Under the pieces are notes generated by a model. That model saw nothing but the letters and a program-made list of their open reading frames with translations. It was not told the origin of the DNA and did no database searches. DNA of 64,000 nucleotides from Gavia stellata (taxonomy: Eukaryota; Chordata; Aves; Gaviiformes; Gaviidae): positions 36,264,687-36,328,686 of the forward strand of contig NC_082598.1 in NCBI RefSeq assembly GCF_030936135.1, in the 5' to 3' direction. How positions within the stretch are numbered: position 1 is the first letter of the stretch; each line of letters opens with the position of its first letter. Position numbers and translations under genes: made by a program. This document shows positions 24,388-37,923 of this stretch, in pieces.

Positions 24388-25118
24388 CACTCGCCGACAG
24401 GCACGCTGCCCTCAGGGTTGGCAGGGCCGATTCCGAGCAGGCGGCTGGCGCCGGGCCCTCAGCAGCGGCCGCCATGCCAAGCGGGCCGCCGCGCCGAAGG
24501 GGCAGCCGCCACCACGGGGGCGGCGGGGCGGGAAAGCCTCCCCGGGGCACTCACTTCCCGGCCCTCCTCCGCCGCTCTGCGGGCCGCCGCGGGGAGCTCA
24601 CGCCCGGCTGCCAACGGAGCCGGCGGCGGCGCCCGGGCGGCGGCGAGCAGGGTGCCGGGCAGCGCCAGCGCGCGGAGGCGGAGGCGGCCGGGCTCAAGAC
24701 GCTTGGGGCGCGAGGGGCAGCTCGAGCGGGCCCCCTCCGCGCGGGCGGCGTCACCGCAGACTGTGATGTCAATCGTCACGCAGCCCCGCTGCGTCAGTGC
24801 GGCGAGGGGACCGGCGCGCTGTGCCCCCTGCGGCTCGTCAGTGAGGCCTGGGATGTCGGGGCCGAAGCCGCCTCCCGCAGCGGGAGCGGCCTCGCTGGGA
24901 GGAAAAGCGGTGGAGAGGAGAGGCCGCGCTGGGATGGAGGGCTGTCCCGCCTCCTCCGGGGGCCAGCCCCCACCGCTGGCCGGCGTGGCCGAGACAGAGG
25001 TCGCTCGAGGTACCTGTTTTGCCACGGTTGCTTCGCCTTTTCCAAAGAGAAACTCGCCCTTGGCGGGAGCCTGGGCTGCTTCCCCAGAGACCTTCCAGAG
25101 ACTAGGTCTCCTGTAGGT
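24388..25118 (+). promoter_or_regulatory. CpG island, copy 3 (orphan promoter)
   Basis: This is the counterpart of 2100-2830, apparently unchanged across the island. The only difference I noticed nearby is one base at about 24,310. Downstream only the first recognised CCDC110 exon remains, so any transcript from here would be non-coding or would read toward the CFAP96 3' end. Confidence 0.55.
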
Positions 25119-25307
25119 GAGCCTGCCCTGTGCCAGGAACTGCAGCAGGGCTCAGGCAATCCAGAGCGGGAGAAATAAGCCATTATGCCCTTCCCCAGGC
25201 TGAACAGCCAGGCTGAATCCTCTCAGTTTTCCCTTGTTAGATCTGAAATCGCTCCTCCTGTGAACTGCAAGATCTGCTAACTGTAGAAGCGTCATTTGTA
25301 TTTGCAG

Positions 25308-25360
25308 ATGATCGCACAGCAGGAGCAGAAGACCCAACTGACCTGCAGACAACACTGAAA
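25308..25360 (+). pseudogene. CCDC110: CCDC110 remnant, copy 3 (first recognised exon only)
   Basis: The exon equivalent to 3020-3072 is intact, with acceptor TTTGCAG and donor AAA|GTAAGC. The exons starting LQQELESFQ and QSKIREI, and the large coiled-coil exon, are absent because of the deletion ending at 26,521. The unit cannot make CCDC110. Intron sequence 25,361-26,521 is closest to copy 1, with a single difference seen by eye. Confidence 0.85.
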
Positions 25361-26876
25361 GTAAGCTGATTGACTCTGACTGCAGATGGGAGCAGGGTGG
25401 CCGGGCAGAAAGAGTCTTAGCTAGCAGAACTTCCGTATGGTGTATTTATTTAAGCCTATGGGTGTGCCTAGGGCCAAAACATCACTGACAAACTGGCCTG
25501 CACCAGACTTCACCAGAGTAGCAAGAGCAGCTCAAGCTAGCAACTGATCACAGGTGCCTTACTTCAGGAGCTGCTCAGGGGAAGTGTTAGTTCTCAGGAC
25601 TCGGAGACTTCTCTAGTTTAAAGCTATTCTCTCTCACATTTCTCAACAAATGCAAAGTGCTTCATACGACTACTAATACAGTGACTTTGATGGTTTCAAT
25701 GTATCTCGATAACTGTATGCAGGGCTAGGACCATACAGTAGGAGCTGTCACTCTTGACTGATGTTTTTCAGTAAGAAATCAGACTTGCTGAAGTATTCTG
25801 AAATCGACAGCATTCCTTGCAAACCACCATTTCCACTTGAATAATGACTAGCGAAGTATGCTGGGGTTTGGTTTTATGATCAGCATAGTTGCGTAACTCG
25901 GGTGTGTGATGCACAGTACTTCTCTGCCTGCCTCTTTCCTTCCTCTTCCATGCTTTGGGGATTTTTCTTCCAAAGCAGAACACATGGAAAGCTAGACAAA
26001 TTTTGCTCTACGCACATGCTCATTCCTTCAGCTGAGATTTTCAGTGAGCTTCTGAATTCTGTGACCTAAGAATGATTCATCCAGAGGAAAATCCTTTCAT
26101 CTATGTAAAGAATTTGCACTACTTATTTTGAAGCACTTCTAAGGCATTAGAGCTTAGCCAGTATCACTTCTGTTAATGCAGAATACTAGGGTTTCCCTTT
26201 ACTAATCCCAAAGACAGTCCAACTTTTTTATGTTGTCTAACCAGTACACCACACTCTAAACCAGAAAGATGATTTTTGGAACTGGAGTATGAATTCTAAC
26301 AGAAGCACATTTGGTCTCACTGCAAAGACTAAGACCCGAAGTAATTCCAGATGTGCCAGTGCTTTCTGTAACGTGAGCAACTGTCTGTGAAGAACTATGC
26401 TGAAATCCTTCCAATACTGCAAATAAGTTTCTGAATGGCTGTTGAGTGGTGAAAGAAGCATTTGATGAACTCCCGTTGACTCAGGCTGGGTGACAACAAT
26501 CTTGGGATTGGAAAAGAAACAGCCAGGCTGTTAACTTGGTTAATACACACTTTAAAATATATGCACTTTCTTCCACTGCAATATATAGTCAATTTGCAAC
26601 CCAAATTACTCATGAGAAAGTAGGTTTTCTAAAAGTACATTTCAAAAGTCCAGTCAAGCAGTAAGATGAACATTGATATAAAAATACAACCTTGGACTTG
26701 GTAAATAAATGATCTTAAATTATTTGTTATAGCTTTATATTTAGAAAGATTGCATTCTCAATAATTAAACAGACTGGATTGCCCTATATACTTGAATTCC
26801 ACTTTTCACATTTTTATTTGCTTTGTTAATAGTTTACGGAGTGTAAAAAGTGTACTCTTCATTTCACCTTTTGTAC

Positions 26877-29800
26877 CTAGTAAGATGTCAGCTGTGCAGT
26901 CTTGTAGTTCTTTACATTTAATGATCTGAAACGTAAATGAAGAGTAACTGATTAGATTTTTGTAGAATATCACTGTACAAATTACAAGAGTTTTGGTATA
27001 AATGAAAAACTGTGGTCCACCCAGTCCTGAAATTAGATTTAATGACCTGAACCCTCGTGAAGTCAAATTTATTTCAACAGAGCTCTGCGTGAGATTAATA
27101 ATCTACACTAGCAAATCCAATTAGAAGATTATAGTCCAAATATCAGAAGATAAGCTTTCTGCTGGAAAGGACATAAAGAACTGTAATTGAGTGGGGAAGC
27201 AGACAATTTGAAAAATGTCTTACCACGTTTCTTAAAATCTAGGAGCTATGAGCTTCTCACTTGTAATAAACTCAGCTCACAATTCTCATTCTATTAAACC
27301 TAGGAATAATGAACCAAAAATAAATACATTCTTTAAAATTCTTAGGAGGGAAATACTAGTGGAGAATCTGAAATGCTAGTTTTAATTTCTCTCCATGGAA
27401 TTTCTGTTGGATACGTGAAATTTTTCTTTTTACAAATATTTTTAATGAGTCCATCATAACCGCATCTGTGAGCATATAGTGATACTTCACAATCAGTCCC
27501 CCCCTTTCAATTTTGAAACCTACTTCACATACTGTTAGGGTTTTTTAAAAAAAAAAAAAAAAAAAAATTCATTTGGGAACATCCATTTTTATTCTGTTCA
27601 TAAAACAATAATACAAACAGTTACACTGATAAGAAGGCTACTCAGACCAATATACCATTCTTTTCCCCTTCTACTAGTTTAAAAACATGAGCGCATACAT
27701 GGAAGGTTGTACTTTCTTACATCAGTGTTGGGAGTTAACCACGCTTTTTGGTGTACCGATTCTTTCTTACTTTCCATTAGTAACGAAAAGCAATGTGGAC
27801 TAATAAGTAACTTCGGATTCTGCCTTGTCAGTGTAAATAAAAACTTAAAACTATCCCTGCAATTTAAAAAGTGATTATGCAAATGCCGATACGTGAAATA
27901 GAACAGCAATGGGTGAATAGGGAGGTGTATTTCTTAGACTTCACATATGATATGTAAAAGAGAAATCATAAATGTGAAGCAGATTCCTCTAAGACAGTTT
28001 TTCAAATTTTAATCAAGTATTTCTAAAATATTTCATGTTACGCATGGAGTATGCAAAATAATATGCTTAACTGTTCTACGTGCAATCTTAGAAGTCTGCA
28101 TTTGAAAGTGATTTCTCTAAATAACCCTAAAGAACACAGTCTTGACTTTCTGCTTGAATTACAACAGAGCCAAAACCAGAAAATAAATTTGTTTAAGGGG
28201 TATAGCTTAGTTAGATAAAGGTGAAGAATTATGCGCTTATCTACCTATATACCTACACACACTGTGTACTGTAAATCTCTTCTAACATTGCACAATGGTG
28301 TGCTTATAGTTAAGAATCCAATCTGAGTGACATTGTTTCAAAAGCTTCACAGATTTAGATTACCTCATATTATGTTTGCCAGCAGAGGGAGCCAATTGTA
28401 TTCCATAAACACAAGGGAAAACAAAACCAGATTTTAACAGGAACATTCCTGGTCTTTTGCATTTATCAAGTTAGAAAATAATAAAAAATAATCATTTTTC
28501 AGTGACATCTGTATAGCATGATTTTGAAGGTCTCTATGATACGTATAGCCACATAAAGTAACCTGAATTTACAGAAGAGAGTAGGGATTTTGAAAGCCAA
28601 GGTCCTTATACATGTCTTATCTTTTTGTTAACAATTCGTTCCTTCATTTATTCAATTATTTTAGACAGTAATAAACAGCTGTGCTAATGACTTTTGGTAG
28701 ACAGCATGCATGAAACATTAAGTCAAATTAAAGGAGCTTACCTTGTGACATTTAAAGTTATTATGCTTGTAACAGGTCTGCTCTTTGGTCCAGGAGGAGG
28801 ATGAAAAATCTGTCGTTCTTTATTAGTTGTGACTGCCTTAGATTTTTTAATTACATAAGGGTCAGTGGAATGGCTTGGGTAAGGATCAAATGTGCCTCCC
28901 TTCATACCCCCTGACTGAAAAAAAAAAAAAAAAAGAACTTTTCAAAAGTGCCAATGTACAATTTAATTGAGTTAATTAAAATCTGGATTTTGAGGAAAGG
29001 GTCTTAAAAATGTGACAGAAAAAATAAAAACATAACTCACTAAAATGAGCTGTGTTGTGGCAAAAAAAGGGAATTCCTATGTCACTATTAGTTTACTAGC
29101 ACACCTCCGTGTCCAGTACTGGTGTAGGGATGGTTACATACAGCTTGAGCATTATTATCAATATATTTTCTGACACACAGGATTGAATACAGCACTGGCT
29201 TTTCCTGAAATGTTATGTCCACTAGTACTACAAGAGTGGCAAATTTTAGTTAAAAAACATACAGAGACCTGATTAATTCTTTGCAATCCCCTAGTACAGC
29301 TAAACCCCACAGTCTGCTGAGGCTGCATTCCTGAAAAGTGCAGCAGTAAGCAATTCAATCAACAAGAAAGCAATTTTCCCCATAAGAATTTATATAGCAG
29401 AGAGGACAAGTGTGCAGTAGCTTGGGAAGTACACATAATTTAAATATACAGGGAAAGCATATTTGGTGTGAAGGACGGGGAGCCTGGAGCAGGATCACCA
29501 GCATTGTCAGCCAGATGAGGTGCTGACTTTCCAACAGCTAACTCTTCTGAACAGATTTCTGTTCTGAAAGATCTCAGCTGCCTCATCTACGAGGCCAAAC
29601 ACCCAACACAATTATTCATGTGTAAGCATTTTTGCTGTCTCTTTCTGAATAGTTGTATTTTCCTTGCTATCATCATCTTCCTCAGATGAATAATGTCAGT
29701 CAAGTAAGTCAAGGATGAAGGACATAATAATACGAAAATAGTGGTTAGCAGAGCACAGTATTAAATGACTGACAATGGAACTCCAAAATGAAGAGCTGAA

Positions 29801-32800
29801 AAGGGATGTTACTGTATTAGGTATCTGGAGTAATTGAAGAGAGAGACATTTATGCATCTTAAACCCATTTCAAAGTGAAATTCAGGTTTAGCCTAAGGTG
29901 AATGGCATATATTTAGTATCTCACCTCGAAAAGTATATATCAAGATGGAATGCATCATGGAACGGGAAAATACCCATTTAGATTTTAAGAAAGAATGACA
30001 CTAAGCAACTGGAACTAATGACCTAAGTTCCTATATATCCTTCACACTAACTCCAGGCTTTATGTCTTATGCCCTCTAAGCCCTTCCACGTGTATTTATT
30101 CCCATCCTTTTCCTCCTTTTCTCCTACATACTGAAGAGTTGGCAAATTAGATCTAAAGCGGATTCCAAATTTGTGTCTGCCAATGGACAAGCAACAGGTA
30201 ACTCCTGAGTTTATTCTGCAGCCTTTCCCTGAGCAGAGGGACTAACCAGAGTTTTTCTGCTCCTTCCAGCTATCCATTCCCATGACACTTCTAGAAATTA
30301 ACTTTTAAATGTTTGTCTGTATAGGCTAAGAGTAATTAGCATGTTCAGAAATTATATGAGTGACTGACAGAGTCCAAAATAGGAAAGCATTTTATTTTGC
30401 TACGGTAATCTAGTTTTACCACCCTTTATTGCATAACCTTCTGCTTTGTATCTTTTTGTGGTGCATGCAGTCAAGTAACTGTATGTTAACAGCACTATGC
30501 AGATTTTAAAGAGGAACAATTTTTAGGTTACTTGAAACTGGTTAGCAGTTGGTGTTGGGTCAAACAAGATTTCATTGCTTTGTAAATTGAAAACAAAGTA
30601 AATGGAATCTCTTTTGTAAGAAAAACAAGAAATTAATAGCAAACCCAAACATTTATTTCTATCTTATGTACTGTAAGCAAAGCTTTTCATGGGAAATATC
30701 TGAATATTTCTCTTTTGTCTACAGTAGCTATAAGACAAATTAACCTTTTTAGCAGGAGAACTTGGTTTGAAAGGTAGTGCAATTGGCTTCTCTGGAGGTG
30801 GTTTCTTCACAGCCGGCAAAGGTTTGTCATTAAAATAGGGATTCATGTCAAAATACTCCTGGGGATAGAGATTTAACTTGAAAGGCCCTCCTTTAACCAA
30901 CCGTTTATGTTCCTCTTGTGCTTTCTGTAAAACAAATACTTTGAAAGAAACAATCTTGAGGATTTTTACTGTATGTTATTCTAAGAGAAAAATGGAAAGC
31001 ATTTAAATTTAGTCTTGGAGAATGTTCACTGTAACTTTCTTTGCTCTTGTTTGATGATCGAGATATTTTATATACCTACCATGTATAATGGAACATAGAT
31101 TCACTGACCGGGAAGCACAACAATCACTATGAAGGTATGGTAGGAAAATGTCAGGAAAAGCGCTGTGCATTTAAGATGTGTCTAACAGTATCGTATACCT
31201 GTATCTTGGGCATACATGCATGCTTGAAAATTCTGCCTGCATACATCCCAGATGCTCACTCTTGTGAACCCTGGCCACTATGTTTCCCAGATTCTGAGCA
31301 CCTTACTTCCTTCTCTAGGAATTGGTTCTTTGTACCATGGGAGATATTGACTATTCTTCCCAGATTGCATTTTAAAATAAAATAGGTTAAAACATTCAAT
31401 TAGAAGACAAGCATAAAATGTTACCATCATTAATACCGTATCACCTGGTAATTCATGCTAATGTCTCAGAGCAAATTCCTTTTTTTCTATCCAGTGGAAA
31501 CAATCCCGCCTCCCTCTTTTCTCTGTTCTTCTCATTTTCTGCACTGGATGCTTAGTTTTGACTCTGAATTTGTCTCAACTGCAGGTAGCCAAATTGTTTC
31601 TTCTAATCTTGTTCTTACCCTAGACCAAAATATGTACGCCTGCTGCCATTCTTCACTATATGTGATGAAAATATACAGGATAACTAAAATCAGTGCAAGC
31701 AAATTGTATGAAGTTCAACAGGGCAAGGCCAAGTCCCGGGTCCTGCACTTTGGTCACAACAACCCCATGCAACACTACAGGCTTGGGCACGAGTGGCTGG
31801 AAAGCTCCCCCGCAGAAAAGGACCTGGGGGTGTTGATTGACAGCCAGCTGAATATGAGCCAGCAGTGTGCCCAGGTGGCCAAGAAGGCCAATGGCATCCT
31901 GGCCTGTATCAGAAACAGTGTGGCCAGCAGGAGGAGGGAGGTGATCGTGCCCCTGTACTCAGCACTGGTGAGGCCGCACTTCGAATCCTGTGTTCAGTTT
32001 TGGGCCCCTCACTACAAGAAGGACATTGAGGTGCTGGAGCGTGTCCAGAGAAGGGCAATGAAGCTGGTGAGGGGTCTGGAGCACAAGTCTGATGAGGAGT
32101 GGCTGAGGGAACTGGGGTTGTTCAGTCTGGAGAAGAGGAGGCTGAGGGGAGACCTCATGGCTCTCTACAACTACCTGAAAGGGGGTTGCAGAGAGGTGGG
32201 TGTTGGTCTCTTCTCCCAAGTGACGAGTGACAGGACAAGGGAAATGGCCTCCAGTTGCGCCAGGGCAGGTTTAGGCTGGATATTAGGAAAAATTTCTTTA
32301 CTGAGAGAGTGGTGAGACACTGGAATAAGCTGCCCAGGGAAGTGTAGAGTCCCCATCGCTGGAGGTGTTCAAGGAATGTGTGGACGTGGCATTATGGGAC
32401 ATGGTTTAATGGGCATGGTGGTGTTAGTTGATGGTTGGACTTGATCTTACAGGTCTTTTCCAACCTTAGTGATTCTGTGAAATTTACGAGTTTTCGTAGG
32501 TTTACGAACGTGTATGAAAAAAGGAACAGGGGGTTTTTTTATATAGTATCTAGGATAATGAAGTCTTATTCTTCTAACAACAACAACACAGAATTATTAT
32601 TGTCCTTGCTATTGGCATTGTTTGTTCATTATTGCATTGTAGCTTAAGGTCTCCAAATAAAAAAATAAGGTCAAATCCTGAGTGGTAGAAGTTGTGTGGG
32701 ATACTGCCAGATGTCTTAAAGAAAAAATAATAAATGAACAATACCTAAATCTTTTCTATACAGGATGGTCATTAATTTGTTTTCCTTCCTCCACTTTGTA

Positions 32801-35800
32801 AATAAACATTAGTGATTTCAAGCTAAAGGAAACACCACTAGGAACAAAAAGTTCATGTAAATTGTAATAAATAATCATAACACTAATACATAATAAAGGC
32901 AATTATTTTTACCTTTGCATTTATTCTTTCTACTTCATATCCATTAGGTTCATGAGGATATTGTTCACCTATGGTAAGGTTCGCATAACTGTAAAAACAA
33001 AATTAATTACTTAGGTGTTCAAAACTCAGGAAACGTTTAATAAAATACTCTGCAAGAAGCAATATTGTGAAGTTACCCATATCCAGTTCCTTTCCTTCCT
33101 GGATTAGTATAAAAATTCTTTCCAGGAGGAATGTATCTTTCTTTGGCTTTCAGTTGTGGACTGAAGTATGCATACGAACCTCCTATGGTTCCATAATAGC
33201 TGCCAAGTCCACATCTAAAAATAGCAAATGAACACATCAATTAATGTTTTGCAAATATTTCAGGCTTTCCACACCTAGTGTGCTAAAATGACAGTATGTA
33301 AAAAACCCAAACAATATATACATCTCAAGAGTTAAATGTAAAACCAGATCAGATTCGCTGTCCATGGATCTACCACTACAGCAATTCCATGCACAGTGTT
33401 ATGGACAACAAAGAAACAAGATGGCAGCAGAGATGAAGTTTTAAGGTATCTTAATAATCTAAATATGCTTAATAGAGGTTGTTTTAATTTTGCGCCAACA
33501 AAGTGAAGTAACACTGGTAGAGACAGATTCACAAACAGAGACCCAGAGGAACAGGTTAAACAGACCTGATGCTGATGACAAGAGGACAGTCTTTCCCACA
33601 AGTTTACTGAGAACACTAAGTTAGTGTTGGTATGATAATGGAGTGGCAGGCAACGTGGGGTACCTGTCTGAAAGGGTTTTTTTCTGGGAGATGTTAGGAC
33701 TAGTTAACTTTCTGTCTTGTCACAGAAGGAAAGTAAAAGGAGGCACAGCTCATTTAGGAGAAATACCTCTGCCTACAAAGCTACAGGAATTCATAAAGAC
33801 TGTTTTTCAAAGACCAACCTGAAAATCAGTGTTTGCAGACAAGTGTATGAAAAGCTCTCAAAGTACATGATCATACAGCTGCTAAAGGCGAAAAGGACCG
33901 AGACAAGCTAATGAAGTAGCTGAATGGCAATTTGGTCCACTAAGCTGCAGCTACAGTGGACCAAAAAACCCCAAACAAACAACCGTCTGTCCCCATGCCC
34001 CAAAAACCCAAAACAGAACAGAAAAAAATAAACAGGGGCTGTTGTATGAGATCTGTCAACTACCCCAGATAGCCAGGGTAATCTGCTTTGCCTGTACTGT
34101 CTGCAATTACTGTGGGGAGAGAGTAAAGTGTCTCAGTGAGTTCCTACTTACAAGGGCCATTAATGAATACTGACAGGATTAGGATGCCAAGATAACATTT
34201 GTCATCTTTGCACAGAACGCTAACCTGCCTATTCATTATCTTCCCTTTATTTAGGGACTTCATAAACCCATATATATTAAAAAATGGGCAAACTGACAAT
34301 GCACAGACAACCTTTATCTTGGTGTTTCCTAGCTCTTCAGTGCTTTATTTCATATTCTTTAAATGTCACTTCTGTGTGTAGGCTTTTTATATGCCAATAA
34401 CAAAATAACAGAGAACAGACATGAAGAAAAGAAAGGCCCAGGCTTCAGTCACATCTTCAGAACATGCCATCTTTGCAACCTTTTAATTTGCAGTGAACAA
34501 CAACTGTAGCTCCAATGTAAAAGAAGGATTCCCAAGAGCTGCTTATCGTTCAGGCAGCCAAGAATAACAACTCAATGAACAGGAACAGAGACCTGCACTA
34601 GTTCCTTAGTTACGATGGGAGTCAGATTTGGCTATAAGAAATACATAATCGCTCTCCGTAATTGCTTCAGGATTCCATTAAAAGACAACTAACCACTTCC
34701 CCAGCCTCTGTTTTGTACTACTCTGCCAGTACAGATTTAGGGGAGGATAAAGACAATAAAGAACCTGTCCTAAAGTTCATGTCTAGAAGAATTCAAAAGT
34801 CTTACAACAAGCGTAAGAGCACGAGCTGCGGCACCCACAGCGAACAAGTGCATTTGTGGAGGCAGTACACGGAAGAGAGCACATTAGCATGTCTGCATTG
34901 TAAGCGAGACTCCCACTGTTGGACTCAGAAGCCAGAACGTAAGTGAACAGGACTCTCATTGACTGACATGGGCTTGAAATCAGTGCCTAGGTGTTTCTAA
35001 CAGTTAAACCCTTCAAAATAATTTGGTTGCTATAAAGTCAAGTTGTAGTTGAAACAAAGTTTTGAACATGGGGCTCACCCATTGTCTGTCCCATCAGAAA
35101 TAGCACATGTATATCCAACAGAAAGCCTACACACCATGTCTTACATTCCTATTAAAAACTAAAATGTTCCTGTAACATACAACAGAACATAGCTAATCCT
35201 TGCATCCTAAAATATATATATATAAAATAAACAAGAGGTTATTCTCCAAACTTTCCAAAAATAAAGCTGCAGAAAGATTAACACTAAATAGAACCATGAG
35301 GCTGCAAGAACTAGGCCCTGTACACAGACTGAATCCTCCTGTCTCTTATTGCAGCAACAAGAACAAAATAAGATTGTGTAGTTATAAATGAGTAACCAAG
35401 CTCTAGCTGGTTTTTACATGTGAAAATCACAGAATCACAGAAATCACAGAATCACTAAGGTTGGAGAAGACCTGTGAGATCATCAAGTCCAACCATCAAC
35501 CCAACACCACCATGCCCACTAAGCCATGTCCCACAATGCCTTGTCCACACGTTCCTTGAACACCTCCAGTGATGGGGACTCCACCACCTCCCCGGGCAGC
35601 CTGTTCCAATGCTTCACCACTCTCTCAGTAAAGAAATTTTTCCTAATATCCAGCCTAAACCTGCCCTGGCGCAACTGGAGGCCATTTCCTCTTGTCCTGT
35701 CACTCATCACTTGGGAGAAGAGACCAACACCCACCTCTCTGCAACCCCCTTTCAGGTAGTTGTAGAGAGCGATGAGGTCTCCCCTGAACCTCCTCTTCTC

Positions 35801-37923
35801 CAGGTTAAACAACCCCAGTTCCCTCAGCCGCTCCTCATCAGACTTGTGCTCCACACCCCTCACCAGCTTCATCGCCCTTCTCTGGACACGCTAATAATAG
35901 TTATATGACACCAATTGCATTGGTGTCCTTTTGTCATGCAATTAATGCTGTGCAAATAGCAAAGATGCATTTATTTTAATATTCTGCATATATTCCTCAG
36001 CTCTGTAACATCTTCTGATCATCCTATAGGATAACTGGTATTTTTTCTAGCAAAGAGAGAGTTTATATGAATTTGCTGAGAGGAAAACATTGCACCTGGA
36101 TAATGGCCCCTTTTCCTACTGTTTATGCAATATATAAGCCATCACTATTTTGGGAGGCTCAGAAATGGAAAACACTGTATCTGACAAGTTCCAACAGATT
36201 TCCTCCTAAATTAAAATGAAATATTCACTTGTTAATTATCCACACCCTTTTCCCACAGCCATCTTCATTTCCATCAAAAATAAAAAGCTAAAGGGTAAGA
36301 AAACTGTTTAACAGCAAAAAGCAGTAGTTAAGAGCAAACATCAGGACCTGGTTTCTACCTGTGTTCAGCCTTCCCTGTGCTGCTCAAAATTCTTTGCTCC
36401 GTACTGACTAACACTACACTGTATAAAACAACAATATTGTACTCTCAACACAGGTTTTATAAGAAATAATCTGTGAAAATCATCTTTAGTGGATAGAAAA
36501 TAAAAAAGATCCATTTAAAACATTTTCACAACACTTACGGCCATTTGTCTCCATTACTGGGAAGGAAAGCTTTGCCCAAATTTTTCTTTGATTCTGCCAA
36601 TCTATAGCGTCTCCTTAGCTGAACAGGGTTTGAGTAGGCTTCACCATCGAAAATCCTCACAAACTGAGGGTCAAAATAACCTGCCTGCAGAGCTGACAAT
36701 GTTTTGGTCCCCCCAGGTAACATCTGTCTGTTCTTGCTCGCAGCTTCATTAAAAGGGCCTTTAAAAAAGTAAGCACTGTAAATAACTGTTCAATGTTAGC
36801 GCTTCTCTTAGCCTATGTTAATAAACTAAGGTCTGGATCTGGGTGGCTCAAAGACTGTACTATAGAACATTTAACTTATAAATCATGCATGTGTCTGAAA
36901 GACAATGCTATAAGAAGGTATTCACAGCACCTAGTTTTAGTCTTCTAACCCCTGCACTTGCTTTAGAGGCAGTGGAGAGAGATCGGTTACTCCAGACTAC
37001 AACTCAGAGCTAGAGCTGATGCCTATTTATATACTACAAGTAATACTTCCGAGCAGCATCTCTCTCTCCCCCTGATTACAGACCAGGTGGAATAGCTTAA
37101 GTGCCTCCAGTTGAGTTTTGAATCCCCAGCAGCTCAGCGTGGTAGAAGTGTATCAGCTGGGGTTGGTAGAAGTGTATCAGCTGGGGTTCTGGTGGACATC
37201 TCTTCATCACTGACACAACAACACAGTAGAAATGTCTGTATTGAGAAGCCAGAATTATTTTGCATTGTCACTTCAAAACAGCTACTGAGGGTTAACCTCA
37301 TTAACCTTACTAATTACAAAAATAACCCTTCTCAATGAGTATTCCCATCAAACAACAAGAAAAGGAGCGTATTCTTTAAAAAGACAGCATGGGCAATCTC
37401 ACACACGTGAGTCAGATCAGAACAGAAAAAAAATTGCAACTCTAATTTAAAAGTAATGACAATGTAATTGTCAGTAACAGAAAACCTGCTGAAAGAGCAC
37501 ACAAAAAACACCATTGTTTTTCACAAAAGCAGGAAAATACTGGTAACTTGCAGATAATTAAAAAGAAATGTATACACCAAAAGATTTTATCAGTCTATTA
37601 TGCATACATATTTTTCAGTTTTACTGGATTTTTCCTTTCTTCGATATATTCATTCCAATATATCAAGCCTTTCTCTTGATAATACAAACCTGAACAAAGA
37701 ATATGCGTGAAAAAGCAGTTCCCTCTAACAAAAAAACCCCACATTAGAAAATAGTGATTCTGAAAGTAGATGGATACTAGAGGTGGTTCCTATCACTAAA
37801 CAGTGATTAAAATTAAATGTACTTACGCATATGATGTGATACATATTTATCTCCAATGGTAACATAACCCATTTCACTGAAGAGGCCAGTCCTCTCCATA
37901 TCACTTTTCCCTTCTGCAGGCAT
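26877..37923 (-). CDS. CFAP96: CFAP96 (C4orf47), cilia- and flagella-associated protein 96
   Basis: Seven coding exons on the minus strand: 37,923-37,827, 36,758-36,539, 33,214-33,077, 32,988-32,913, 30,924-30,745, 28,914-28,742 and 26,925-26,877. They sum to 933 bp, 310 codons plus TAG. All have GT/AG sites and matching phases. The product starts [20 protein letters not shown] and continues with [60 protein letters not shown] and [10 protein letters not shown]. These correspond in order to the human C4orf47 protein, which is 309 residues. The family is linked to cilia and flagella; no enzymatic motif is visible. A 5' UTR segment of the start exon extends to 38,013. AATAAA on the minus strand (26,818-26,813) puts the mRNA end about 100 bp from the right edge of the CCDC110 array, so the genes are convergent. 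Confidence 0.95.
31705..32480 (+). mobile_element. CR1 LINE 3' fragment in a CFAP96 intron
   Basis: CR1 ORF2 C-terminal part and tail: [32 protein letters not shown], ending TCTTTTCCAACCTTAGTGAT. It is 5' truncated and lies antisense to CFAP96, between its exons at 32,913 and 30,924. It is a different copy from the array CR1s, with more consensus-like residues. Frame is lost near the 3' end. Confidence 0.92.
35427..35893 (-). mobile_element. CR1 LINE 3' fragment in a CFAP96 intron
   Basis: On the plus strand this begins with the reversed CR1 tail (AGAATCACTAAGGTTGG) and ends at CTTCTCTGGACACGC. The minus-strand frame 35,872-35,519 reads [20 protein letters not shown] through DKALWDMA. The tail shows repeated ATCACAGA units, typical of the CR1 3' end. 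It is in the same sense as CFAP96, within the intron between 36,539 and 33,214. Confidence 0.92.
37141..37188 (+). repeat. 24-bp perfect tandem duplication
   Basis: The unit at 37,141-37,164 (GGTAGAAGTGTATCAGCTGG plus GGTT) is repeated exactly at 37,165-37,188. It lies in the CFAP96 intron upstream of the exon at 36,758. No function is visible. Confidence 0.95.

Larger units (their letters stand above)
22689..26700 (+). repeat. Tandem unit copy 3, internally deleted
   Basis: The third unit matches copy 1 from base 401 to 4233 (here to 26,521). It then has about 10 bases of filler and resumes at the equivalent of copy 1 base 10,896 (26,532 onward). About 6,662 bp is missing: the second to last CCDC110 exons and the 3' flank. 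The tail 26,532-26,700 passes smoothly into unique DNA (CTTGGACTTGGTAAATAAAT) instead of CR1, so it marks the ancestral right edge of the array. Confidence 0.9.

Noticed and set aside
27540-27570. Long A-tract considered as the tail of a processed pseudogene
   Set aside because: No upstream gene-like sequence and no target duplication are visible. It lies in a CFAP96 intron and reads as a simple homopolymer.
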